12,364 bases of DNA from Candidatus Parcubacteria bacterium. GTDB taxonomy: Bacteria; Patescibacteriota; Minisyncoccia; Minisyncoccales; PEYH01. Shown piece after piece: positions 1 to 5,710 of this stretch. Within the stretch, counting starts at the first letter, position 1. Each line of letters begins with the position of its first letter. The stretch covers positions 1 to 12,364 of the forward strand of contig JAPLYH010000006.1 in the NCBI GenBank assembly GCA_026395615.1. The letters are read 5' to 3'. A program made the translations under genes and the position numbers. The notes under the pieces were generated by a model. The model was not told where the DNA came from. It saw only the letters and a program-made list of their open reading frames with translations, and did no database searches.

Positions 1-206
1 CCTTCGTCGGGGAATAAAATATTGCTTCCCCCTCCTAAAATAAAAAATGGCAACCCACATTGTTTGGCTGCTTTAATTGCTTTTAAAATATCTTCTTTAT
101 TTTCAGCTACAAAAAAATATTTTGCATTTCCACCTACTTTGAAAGTTGCGTGTTGGGCTAGGGAAATATTCTCTTGTACGCTTGGTAATAATTCTTTAAT
201 CTCCAT
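1..206 (-). CDS. murB: UDP-N-acetylenolpyruvoylglucosamine reductase MurB, N-terminal part, cut by window edge
   Basis: Translating the minus strand from the ATG at 206-204 gives 68 residues that run off the left edge. They match the start of the FAD-binding domain of MurB. Residues about 17-26 read LAQHATFKVG, the family's conserved 'hTTFkvGG' entry. Residues about 37-47 form the ED.lkAik.A helix, and residues 52-66 read LPFFILGGGSNILFP, the glycine-rich FAD-pyrophosphate loop (LGgGSNlL). MurB reduces UDP-GlcNAc-enolpyruvate to UDP-MurNAc with NADPH, a cytoplasmic step of peptidoglycan synthesis. An in-frame TAA at 218-216 just upstream fixes the start at 206. There is no Shine-Dalgarno site at normal spacing; a GGAGG lies 28 nt away inside a repeated leader element. 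The rest of the gene, including the catalytic residues, is outside the window. The assignment is firm from the motif pattern. Confidence 0.92.
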   Translation of the reverse strand, partial: MEIKELLPSVQENISLAQHATFKVGGNAKYFFVAENKEDILKAIKAAKQCGLPFFILGGGSNILFPDE

Positions 207-220
207 TAGTTTTAATTAAG

Positions 221-272
221 AGATCCTTAATGGGCCTCCGCTGGTTATTTCCAAAAAACTTTTTAAAGAGTG
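221..272 (-). repeat. Leader element copy 2 (start-proximal)
   Basis: Second copy of the 52-nt element, with an 80-nt repeat period. The hairpin seen in copy 1 is weakened here: GAGGCCC against GGAUCUC leaves one C-A mismatch, and it is followed by UUAAUU rather than a U run. The GGAGG at 239-235 resembles a Shine-Dalgarno site but lies 28 nt from the murB ATG, too far for standard initiation. The copy ends about 14 nt before the start codon. Confidence 0.6.
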
Positions 273-300
273 TTGCCGTTGTTGTTTGAATAGCGGAAAA

Positions 301-352
301 AGACCCTTATGGGCCTCCGCCGGTTAACTCCAAAAAATCTTTTTAGTGAGTG
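301..352 (-). repeat. Leader element copy 1 (promoter-proximal), with terminator-like hairpin
   Basis: First of two direct repeats transcribed ahead of murB. By hand alignment it matches the copy at 221-272 in 44 of 53 columns, with two single-base gaps. Shared blocks on the minus strand are CACTC, TAAAAAG, TTTTTTGGA, TAACC and GCGGAGGCCCAT. The 3' end of this copy can fold as GAGGCCC-AUAA-GGGUCUU followed by further U residues (about 319-297), with three GC pairs next to the loop and G-U pairs below. This resembles an intrinsic terminator placed between promoter and gene. I do not recognise it as a known riboswitch. Confidence 0.6.
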
Positions 353-372
353 CAGCACGGAGACCCACTTTC

Positions 373-401
373 AGTATAACTATTATGACCCCCAAAAGCA
401 A
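373..401 (-). promoter_or_regulatory. Sigma70-like promoter, probably for murB
   Basis: On the minus strand, a -35 TTGCTT at 401-396 and a -10 TATACT at 378-373 are separated by exactly 17 nt. Transcription would start near 366, giving a leader of about 160 nt ahead of the murB ATG. The promoter begins within the U run of the preceding terminator, which fits a transcription-unit boundary here. Confidence 0.6.
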
Positions 402-404
402 GAT

Positions 405-443
405 AAAAAGCAAAAGACCCCTAGTTTCCAAGGAGTCTTTCGC
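405..443 (-). terminator. Intrinsic terminator of the O-antigen-ligase-like gene
   Basis: Minus-strand RNA has a 13-bp stem, with arms at 443-431 and 422-410, an 8-nt loop (430-423) and a UUUUU run (409-405). Two positions that would be A-C mismatches on the plus strand are G-U pairs on the minus strand, so the hairpin fits minus-strand transcription best. It lies 72 nt past the stop codon at 516. Confidence 0.8.
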
Positions 444-457
444 CGATTTATTTGGAG

Positions 458-475
458 TTCCGAATTGCTTCGGAA
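458..475 (-). other. 7-bp hairpin with GCAA tetraloop in the ligase 3' untranslated region
   Basis: The minus-strand RNA reads TTCCGAA-GCAA-TTCGGAA, a perfect 7-bp stem closed by a GNRA tetraloop. It lies between the ligase stop codon and the terminator. It has no U run of its own, so it is not a separate terminator. It may stabilise the mRNA 3' end or dock on RNA elsewhere; this role is inference. Confidence 0.5.
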
Positions 476-515
476 ACACTCACTAATTGCATATTAGCAA
501 ATGAATTTAATTTTG

Positions 516-2621
516 TCAATAGTTTGCGCTGGTCGTGGTAGTATTTCCTTGTTCTAAAAATTGACGCAATGATGCTTCTAATTCGGGATAATACTTTAAT
601 AATCTGTCCCCTGTCTGTTTCGCTTTTTCTATATCCCCTATCTTTTTATAAAATGATATTGCTAATTGATAAGATTCCAATACCCTTGGCTCAAGTGCAA
701 TCGCTTTTTCATAGAATTCAGCAGCTTCATTATTTTTATTAAGCATTTCTTTCGTTTTTGCCATTTCCCAATAGCCCTCTTGTTTTGTCGGAGAAAGTTG
801 AAGCGCTTGTTCCAATACTTGTTCTGCCCTCTTTGAAACTACTTCTCTCTTATCTGGTTGAAGTCCGGCATAAGCATTGTAAACTCTTCCGAGAACAATC
901 CGACTATAATAATCAAATGGAGAATTAGCAACTGTCTTTTCTAATGATTCTGATGCGAATTTAAAATCACCTACCGTTACTACTCCCGCATTCATCAAAG
1001 TAAAAATATTGGAACCAAGATGCTCTCTTATTTGATATAATCCCATAGGTGATGAATTTAGGGCTTTACTGTAAAAAGGTTCCCTGGCTTCAAAAGTGGG
1101 ATTTTTCATCACACCAATTATGCCGGTAGCAGCTCTCGCTGGTTTAATAACAAAAGAGGAAAAAAAAAAAAATAGTAAAATTAAAATAATGGGTAAAAAT
1201 ATTATTTTATTTTTCCCAGTTTTCATAGAAATATTTTCTTCGGTTGATTTATCTCTGGAAACAACACTTACAAAAATAAAAGTTAGAAATATCATTAAGA
1301 AACTGGCTGGCATATCGAACACTGTGAGATTTTGGGTAAAATGGGCAACTAAAATAACGGTAGGAATAGCAGCGGCAATAAATGATATTTTCCCTTTTTT
1401 ATAACCCCTCCAAAGAATGAAAAAACTAACTCCGAACATAGATAAATACCCTATTAATCCCGCAGCGCCTCCGTCGACAAGATTATCAAAAATAATATTA
1501 TGAGCTCTATCAAAGCGTGTATCTGGTCCGTAAATATCGGGGAGATAAAACCCTGGGTCAAAAAATTTATGAAAGACAACAGCAAAATTCTCCGGCCCCC
1601 AGCCTAAAATTGGCCTTTCCAGAAAGCCTTGCCACGCATTTTGCCAAATAACCTGGCGAGATTTATTCGCATTTTCAGAAAGCCATTGTTGAGCAGGACT
1701 ATTATGCCACAAAAGAGCAGTAATTCCTGCCAAATAAATCACTAACCCAAATATTAATAATATTTTTGCGATAAACTTAATTTTCGGTTTTTTATACTCC
1801 AACGCAAAATATAATAAAATTAATAATCCAAAGGCGCCAAAAAATGCCAAAATCGCAGCTCTGCCCGTGCTATACATCAAGGTAATAAACATAAAAATAA
1901 AACCTAAAATCAATATTGCTAAACATGTCTTTTTAGCTTTTTTTAAAAACGGCAATAAAAATACCGTCTGCTTCTTTAATTCAAAAAACAAATAAATTGC
2001 GAAGAAAAGGTTAAAAAGCAAATAAGTTGCAAGAAAAGAACTATTCCCAACAGTAGAGCCGTTATAACCAACTGGAAGATTTTTAACTCCAGCATTATTA
2101 AGCCAGAAAAAGATACAAACAATAATTGAAATAATTATTGAAGTGTAAAAAATACGTAACCAATCGTCCTTTTTTAATATGGCTCTTGCTACTATAAAAA
2201 AACCAAAAAGATGGAGCCACATAAGGAGTCCTGACATTCTCTCAAACTTAGACCAAAAACTATTTAAAGGATCAACACCTAGTATAGTGGCTAAAGTCAT
2301 AATTAAAATGAAAAATCCGATAGCTATAAAAAGAGCATCTTTTTTAACTCGGTATTTTGGAGAATATATAATAAGGAAAAGTCCCGACGCAACAGATACC
2401 TCTATAAGAGCCATTAAATAAAGTCCTTTCAAACTTACAAAAGGAAAAAACATACTCTCGCCAACCAAGAGGGGCGTCAATAACATCAAAAAAATAGATG
2501 AATAAAAAACAAAAACAAAAAAATTTTCTATTTTTGACATAGAGCTCCTAGAGCGTTTTTCAACGATAAAATCTTTCTGTTCGTCTTTTCTATTTTGTTT
2601 TTCTCTTGATTTCTTGCCCAT
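516..2621 (-). CDS. O-antigen ligase/polymerase-family membrane protein (Wzy_C type) with C-terminal TPR region
   Basis: A 701-residue polytopic protein. A highly basic cytoplasmic tail (residues 1-30) precedes about ten hydrophobic segments from residue 32 to 452, plus one more at 472-492. Family signatures are visible: RMSGLL near 128, VGNSSFLATYL near 191, STGRAA at 251-256, GWGPENF at 340-346 before a large loop, and RAHN at 372-375, whose histidine is conserved in WaaL/Wzy proteins. Residues about 565-690 form two to three tetratricopeptide repeats (for example 615-648). Such proteins polymerise glycans or transfer them from undecaprenyl diphosphate to an acceptor at the outer membrane face; which of the two cannot be told here. 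A run of 13 T residues in the coding strand (1172-1160) encodes Phe484-487, just ahead of the TPR part. The ATG at 2621 has no Shine-Dalgarno site. The gene is transcribed alone and divergently from the glycosylphosphotransferase. Confidence 0.85.
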   Translation of the reverse strand: MGKKSREKQNRKDEQKDFIVEKRSRSSMSKIENFFVFVFYSSIFLMLLTPLLVGESMFFPFVSLKGLYLMALIEVSVASGLFLIIYSPKYRVKKDALFIAIGFFILIMTLATILGVDPLNSFWSKFERMSGLLMWLHLFGFFIVARAILKKDDWLRIFYTSIIISIIVCIFFWLNNAGVKNLPVGYNGSTVGNSSFLATYLLFNLFFAIYLFFELKKQTVFLLPFLKKAKKTCLAILILGFIFMFITLMYSTGRAAILAFFGAFGLLILLYFALEYKKPKIKFIAKILLIFGLVIYLAGITALLWHNSPAQQWLSENANKSRQVIWQNAWQGFLERPILGWGPENFAVVFHKFFDPGFYLPDIYGPDTRFDRAHNIIFDNLVDGGAAGLIGYLSMFGVSFFILWRGYKKGKISFIAAAIPTVILVAHFTQNLTVFDMPASFLMIFLTFIFVSVVSRDKSTEENISMKTGKNKIIFLPIILILLFFFFSSFVIKPARAATGIIGVMKNPTFEAREPFYSKALNSSPMGLYQIREHLGSNIFTLMNAGVVTVGDFKFASESLEKTVANSPFDYYSRIVLGRVYNAYAGLQPDKREVVSKRAEQVLEQALQLSPTKQEGYWEMAKTKEMLNKNNEAAEFYEKAIALEPRVLESYQLAISFYKKIGDIEKAKQTGDRLLKYYPELEASLRQFLEQGNTTTTSANY

Positions 2622-2642
2622 AACAGATCAAATGGTTATAAA
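2614..2642 (+). promoter_or_regulatory. Candidate sigma70-like promoter for the glycosylphosphotransferase gene
   Basis: TTGCCC at 2614-2619 and TATAAA at 2637-2642 are spaced by 17 nt, with a predicted start near 2649. The -35 box overlaps the first codons of the divergent ligase gene. No equally good minus-strand promoter was found in the 61-nt gap. Confidence 0.4.
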
Positions 2643-2682
2643 TAAGCAAAAAAGATTGAAATCGTATTAAATTTGGTTTAGG

Positions 2683-4047
2683 ATGAAACTAATGCTTAAT
2701 CTTACAATTTTCAGAAAAATTTTGCTTTTATTGGGAGATATCTCTCTGTTTTATATTTCATTGATTATAACTCTTATTATCAGATTTGGTCAAAATCTCA
2801 CTCCACAATTATTCTCGTCTCACCTCACAGCTTTTTCACCATTATTCCTGATTTGGATATTTGTTTTTCTGTTTTTTGAATTATACGAACTTAATACGTC
2901 TAATCTCAATACTTCTTTTCTCGCACGATTCAGCGTCGCCATTTTAATATGTTTAATCGCCGGCGTGGTATTTTTCTATTTATTCCCAATATTCGGCCTT
3001 ACACCAAAAACCAATCTTCTTATTTTAATCATAATATTATGGATTTTTATTATTCTCTGGAGAAAACTCGCTCTTTTTCTTTTTTCTTCATATTTCCAAA
3101 ATCGGGTTGCGATAATCGGAATTACTAATAAATCAGAAAAATTAGCCGAGATACTAAAAAGAAATCCCCAATTTGGATATAGGATGATGGAGTTAATCCC
3201 TATAAAAGACATTATTGAACTGCCCCAGAAAATTAAAGAGTCAAAAATTAACACTCTTGTTTTAGCCGAAGATCTTTCCAAAGAACAGTCGCTTGAAAAA
3301 ATACTTTATCAATATCTGTCTTTAAGAGTGAACCTGATGGATTTAGCGCAGGCCTACGAAATTATTGTCAAAAAAATCCCAATCGGGTTTATAGACCAGG
3401 CCTGGTTTCTAGAAAATCTTCAAGAAGGCGAAAAACAATTTTACGATAAAATAAAAAGGTTATTAGATATATCGGCAGCAACAATACTCTCTGTGCTATC
3501 AATCCCCTTCTGGATAGTGATTCCTATTCTTATTAAATTGGAGGATGGGGGAACCATATTATACAAACAAGAAAGATTGGGAAAAAATTTAAACAAGATA
3601 AAAATTGCAAAATTCAGGACAATGGAGAAAGATGCTGACAAATTAGGCGATGATTGGAGCCAAGGAAAGAAAGATCCGCGTGTAACCAAAATCGGAAAAA
3701 TTTTAAGATATTTTCATTTAGATGAAATTCCTCAAATATTCAATATTCTTTCCGGGAAAATGTCTTTAATCGGACCGAGGCCAGAGAGTTTAAGAAACAC
3801 CGCTTTTTTAGAAAAAGAAATTCCTTACTATCATCTAAGGCATTTAATAAAACCTGGACTTCTGGGTTGGGCACAAATGAATTCCGGACACCTCAATATA
3901 TCGGGCGAAATAGGTAATCTAAATGAAAAAATACGCTACGATTTTGAAAAAGTTGAATACGATTTTTATTATATAAAAAACAGGTCATTTATTCTTGACC
4001 TAAATATTCTCTTCAAAAGTTTAGGATTATTCTTTAAACAAAAATAA
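2683..4047 (+). CDS. Polyprenyl-phosphate glycosyl-1-phosphate transferase (bacterial sugar transferase, WcaJ/WbaP type)
   Basis: A 454-residue protein with the classic layout of long initiating transferases. Four to five membrane helices occupy residues 8-135. A Rossmann-like CoA-binding-type domain follows (RVAIIGITNK at 141-150). A further membrane-associated helix (about 265-285) leads into the catalytic domain. Conserved catalytic-domain motifs are YKQERLGK (294-301), KFRTM (310-314), LDEIPQ (346-351, the Asp-Glu catalytic pair), SLIGPRPE (361-368) and KPGLLGWAQ (390-398). The enzyme transfers a sugar-1-phosphate from a UDP-sugar to undecaprenyl phosphate, starting a lipid-linked glycan. 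The exact sugar cannot be predicted. An alternative start is the ATG at 2692 (Met4), which has AGGA about 8 nt upstream and is a real contender. It faces the ligase-like gene head to head, so the first and last steps of the pathway share one intergenic region. No U-run terminator follows on this strand. Confidence 0.93.
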   Translation: MKLMLNLTIFRKILLLLGDISLFYISLIITLIIRFGQNLTPQLFSSHLTAFSPLFLIWIFVFLFFELYELNTSNLNTSFLARFSVAILICLIAGVVFFYLFPIFGLTPKTNLLILIIILWIFIILWRKLALFLFSSYFQNRVAIIGITNKSEKLAEILKRNPQFGYRMMELIPIKDIIELPQKIKESKINTLVLAEDLSKEQSLEKILYQYLSLRVNLMDLAQAYEIIVKKIPIGFIDQAWFLENLQEGEKQFYDKIKRLLDISAATILSVLSIPFWIVIPILIKLEDGGTILYKQERLGKNLNKIKIAKFRTMEKDADKLGDDWSQGKKDPRVTKIGKILRYFHLDEIPQIFNILSGKMSLIGPRPESLRNTAFLEKEIPYYHLRHLIKPGLLGWAQMNSGHLNISGEIGNLNEKIRYDFEKVEYDFYYIKNRSFILDLNILFKSLGLFFKQK

Positions 4048-4109
4048 AAAAAGAAACCCGCCTCAGCCAATGAGACCCGTTGAGGTGGATCTCTTCGGCC
4101 AGGGCGGTT
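4046..4109 (-). terminator. Large compound terminator of the 72-residue protein gene
   Basis: On the minus strand, arms 4109-4103 and 4062-4055 (AACCGCC with GGCGGGTT, one bulged G) enclose an inner stem with arms 4099-4087 and 4078-4066. That stem pairs in 12 of 13 positions, including G-U pairs, around an 8-nt loop. The RNA then runs into UUUCUUUUUUU at 4056-4046. The T run overlaps the stop codon of the convergent glycosylphosphotransferase gene. On the plus strand the same hairpin has no U run. Confidence 0.75.
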
Positions 4110-4117
4110 GGGAGAGT

Positions 4118-4336
4118 TCAATCTTCCAAAAGGAAGAATTCACTCCATTCTTCGCTCTGCCTTGCTTGCTCCGCTGCTTGTCGGGCCCTGTAGTCAGCGC
4201 ACAACTTTGCGCCGCCAGTAGCTGCCAGGATCGCTCCTAGGATAACCAGCCACCATTGGCCTCCGGGGACACAGGCTGCGACAAGAATCGCCACTAGCCC
4301 AAGCGAAATCAGGGCATACTTCCACATTCCTCGCAT
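4118..4336 (-). CDS. Small GC-rich membrane protein of unknown function (72 residues)
   Basis: I do not recognise this protein. It starts at ATG 4336-4334 behind the only strong Shine-Dalgarno site in the window, GGAGG at 4349-4345 with 8 nt spacing. The frame stays open upstream to 4432, but a near-consensus promoter lies inside that extension, so the longer version is rejected. A short basic start (MRGMWKY) leads into a hydrophobic segment (8-23), a PGGQWW turn (24-29) and a second hydrophobic segment (30-43, rich in Gly/Ala). An amphipathic, charged C-terminal helix follows, ending in FFLLED. This suggests a two-helix membrane hairpin. VAAC at 19-22 also fits a lipobox, so a lipoprotein is the alternative. 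By my count the coding sequence is about 56% GC in a neighbourhood near 30%, with different codon use, which suggests recent transfer. It is a self-contained unit with its own promoter and terminator. Confidence 0.75.
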   Translation of the reverse strand: MRGMWKYALISLGLVAILVAACVPGGQWWLVILGAILAATGGAKLCADYRARQAAEQARQSEEWSEFFLLED

Positions 4337-4344
4337 TTCGACCC

Positions 4345-4349
4345 CCTCC
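4345..4349 (-). promoter_or_regulatory. Strong Shine-Dalgarno site that fixes the start of the 72-residue protein
   Basis: The minus strand reads GGAGGGGGTCGAA directly before ATG at 4336. The GGAGG core lies 8 nt from the start codon. No other gene in the window has a comparable site, so the unit may be translated more strongly than its neighbours. Confidence 0.8.
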
Positions 4350-4394
4350 GGTATTGATTGTCGAGCGAACTGCACGAATGACGAATGTTTTATA

Positions 4395-4423
4395 AGTATA
4401 TCATATATATTGTTAAAAGTCAA
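4395..4423 (-). promoter_or_regulatory. Near-consensus sigma70 promoter for the 72-residue protein
   Basis: On the minus strand, TTGACT at 4423-4418 and TATACT at 4400-4395 are spaced by exactly 17 nt. This is the best promoter match in the window. The predicted start near 4388 gives a leader of about 50 nt with a strong Shine-Dalgarno site. The leader also contains the short direct repeat CATTCGT.CATTCGT (about 4386-4372). Confidence 0.75.
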
Positions 4424-4471
4424 ATTTCTCAATTCTTTCCGTTGTTTTTACCCTGTGGAAAACTTTCCCTC

Positions 4472-4498
4472 AAAAATTACGCCACCCGGCGGCGTAAT
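4472..4498 (-). terminator. Intrinsic terminator of the GT4-methyltransferase-membrane protein operon
   Basis: The minus-strand RNA has a perfect 8-bp stem ATTACGCC/GGCGTAAT (4498-4491 with 4483-4476), a 7-nt loop and a UUUU run (4475-4472). It lies 42 nt past the stop codon at 4541. The plus-strand side is followed by CTTTGG, a poor U run, so termination is mainly of minus-strand transcripts. Confidence 0.85.
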
Positions 4499-4540
4499 CT
4501 TTGGAGCGCGTAATTTTCTATAAATGGTTTTGAAAATTAT

Positions 4541-5644
4541 TTAATATTGAGTTCTACCCATCATTTCATCAAGAAAACTTGAAGAGGAGGAATCGGGATA
4601 AATATTTAATGATAACGCTGTCATAAACTCAGAAAAATGTTTATCAAATAAATCTGTCGCCTTTTCTGTTTCTCCGGCTAATAAATAATTTAATACACTT
4701 CTTATCAGCGTCATAGCCCATCCACTATCACCGTACCTCTCCTGACTATATTCAGGATCTGATGCATTTAGTACTTTTTCAGCTTCAAAAGCTTCTTTCA
4801 AATATTCTTCTTTAAAATCTTGCGCATAAGAAACAATATTATAATTCTCTAATCTATAATATTTCTTAAAAAATACCCTGCTCGCAGTACGACCATCTGG
4901 CGAATAATTTGATTCAAATGTTAAATAAGCTTTCCCATTTTTTTGAACATAAAACGGCAAATCTTTGTCAGTTTGATGATCGCTTCCTTCAAAAATATTA
5001 TAATTATCAGCCTGAATATCTCCTATTTCTCTCAAGTTCCCAGTATTATCTATAACATAAAAGTATAGTATCGAGGTTCCACCCATTCCTCCGAGCCAAG
5101 TCGGTATTATAAAATATCTATCATTCTTATAAACAAACATTCTGGGGTGCTCAATGCCATCTGGCGTTTCTTTATAAACTTCTTTGTTTTTTTGTAAAAT
5201 AGAAAAATTAACATCATTTTCAGAGGTGATGCTAAACTTATTAGTTTCCTCTATAATTTCTTCTGAAACCGCAACATTAGTTGGTTGTTCAACAAAAAAC
5301 GGGGCTATTTGAGAAAAGGAATTATTAATCTCATTTACCCAAAGGGATGCTCTCCATATAGCAATTACTATCCAGGGGATATAGGCAATAAAAGATATTT
5401 TATTTGCATTTTTTGCCTTAATAGGAAAACGTTTTCTTAGTCCGAAATAAAGAATTGCTCCTGCTAAAACAGGATTCAAGATAAGTAATATCCAAACTTT
5501 AATTTTTTCATCTTTTAAAAGCGGTTCTTGTGATGCCCACTCTTCTTGTTTTCTTTTATTTACTTTATTTATAAATATAAAAGAGCCAACTGCTGAGATG
5601 AGGCACAGCGCTATAATTATTGAATTCCAAAGTAGATTAGACAT
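4541..5644 (-). CDS. Membrane protein of unknown function with large soluble C-terminal domain
   Basis: I do not recognise this 367-residue protein. Hydrophobic segments at about 4-25, 49-67 and 83-103 form an N-terminal membrane part with basic linkers (KVNKRKQ, LRKRFPIKAKNANK). Residues 104-367 are soluble. Residues 160-265 alternate short aromatic-rich strands (RMFVYKNDRYFIIPTWL, TSILYFYVID, AYLTFESNY), suggesting a beta-rich domain. Residues 280-345 look helical (EEYLKEAFEAEKVLNA, GETEKATDLFDKHFSEF) and a low-complexity DSSSSS run precedes the end. No catalytic motif stands out. It starts at 5644 without a Shine-Dalgarno site, 66 nt after the methyltransferase gene, and is the last gene before the terminator at 4498. 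The position suggests an accessory role in surface-glycan handling, but that is context only. Confidence 0.75.
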   Translation of the reverse strand: MSNLLWNSIIIALCLISAVGSFIFINKVNKRKQEEWASQEPLLKDEKIKVWILLILNPVLAGAILYFGLRKRFPIKAKNANKISFIAYIPWIVIAIWRASLWVNEINNSFSQIAPFFVEQPTNVAVSEEIIEETNKFSITSENDVNFSILQKNKEVYKETPDGIEHPRMFVYKNDRYFIIPTWLGGMGGTSILYFYVIDNTGNLREIGDIQADNYNIFEGSDHQTDKDLPFYVQKNGKAYLTFESNYSPDGRTASRVFFKKYYRLENYNIVSYAQDFKEEYLKEAFEAEKVLNASDPEYSQERYGDSGWAMTLIRSVLNYLLAGETEKATDLFDKHFSEFMTALSLNIYPDSSSSSFLDEMMGRTQY

Positions 5645-5710
5645 AAATTTACTATATTCTTAAATTATTTTATTATTTTATCACGTAATCCTAGATACTT
5701 AAATTAAAAA

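Larger units (their letters stand above)
207..515. other. Intergenic region between murB and the ligase gene: terminator, promoter, duplicated leader element
   Basis: This 309-nt stretch has no convincing gene; the plus-strand open frames here are antisense or intergenic noise. Reading on the minus strand from the ligase stop it holds, in order: a small hairpin (475-458), a strong intrinsic terminator (443-405), a sigma70-like promoter (401-373), then a leader of about 160 nt with two copies of a 52-nt element (352-301 and 272-221) that ends at the murB start. Confidence 0.7.

Noticed and set aside
22..219. Plus-strand open frame of 65 codons
   Set aside because: It is antisense to the clear MurB N-terminus on the minus strand.
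221..352. CRISPR array
   Set aside because: Only two copies with 83% identity and a 28-nt gap; the copies are transcribed leader sequence and no cas genes are near.
221..401. T-box or other known riboswitch ahead of murB
   Set aside because: No T-box antiterminator core or other known riboswitch consensus is visible; MurB is also not a usual T-box target.
309..497. Plus-strand open frame of 62 codons in the intergenic region
   Set aside because: It runs over a terminator, a promoter and a repeat, has no Shine-Dalgarno site and no protein-like composition.
1096..1404. Plus-strand open frame of 102 codons
   Set aside because: It is a shadow of the ligase-like gene on the minus strand; the minus-strand protein carries all the family motifs.
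4055..4109. Terminator for the plus-strand glycosylphosphotransferase gene
   Set aside because: The hairpin exists on the plus strand, but it is followed by GGGAGAG, with no U run.
4337..4432. N-terminal extension of the small GC-rich protein (32 extra residues)
   Set aside because: A near-consensus promoter (4423-4395) lies inside it, its composition is AT-rich, and a strong Shine-Dalgarno site precedes the ATG at 4336.
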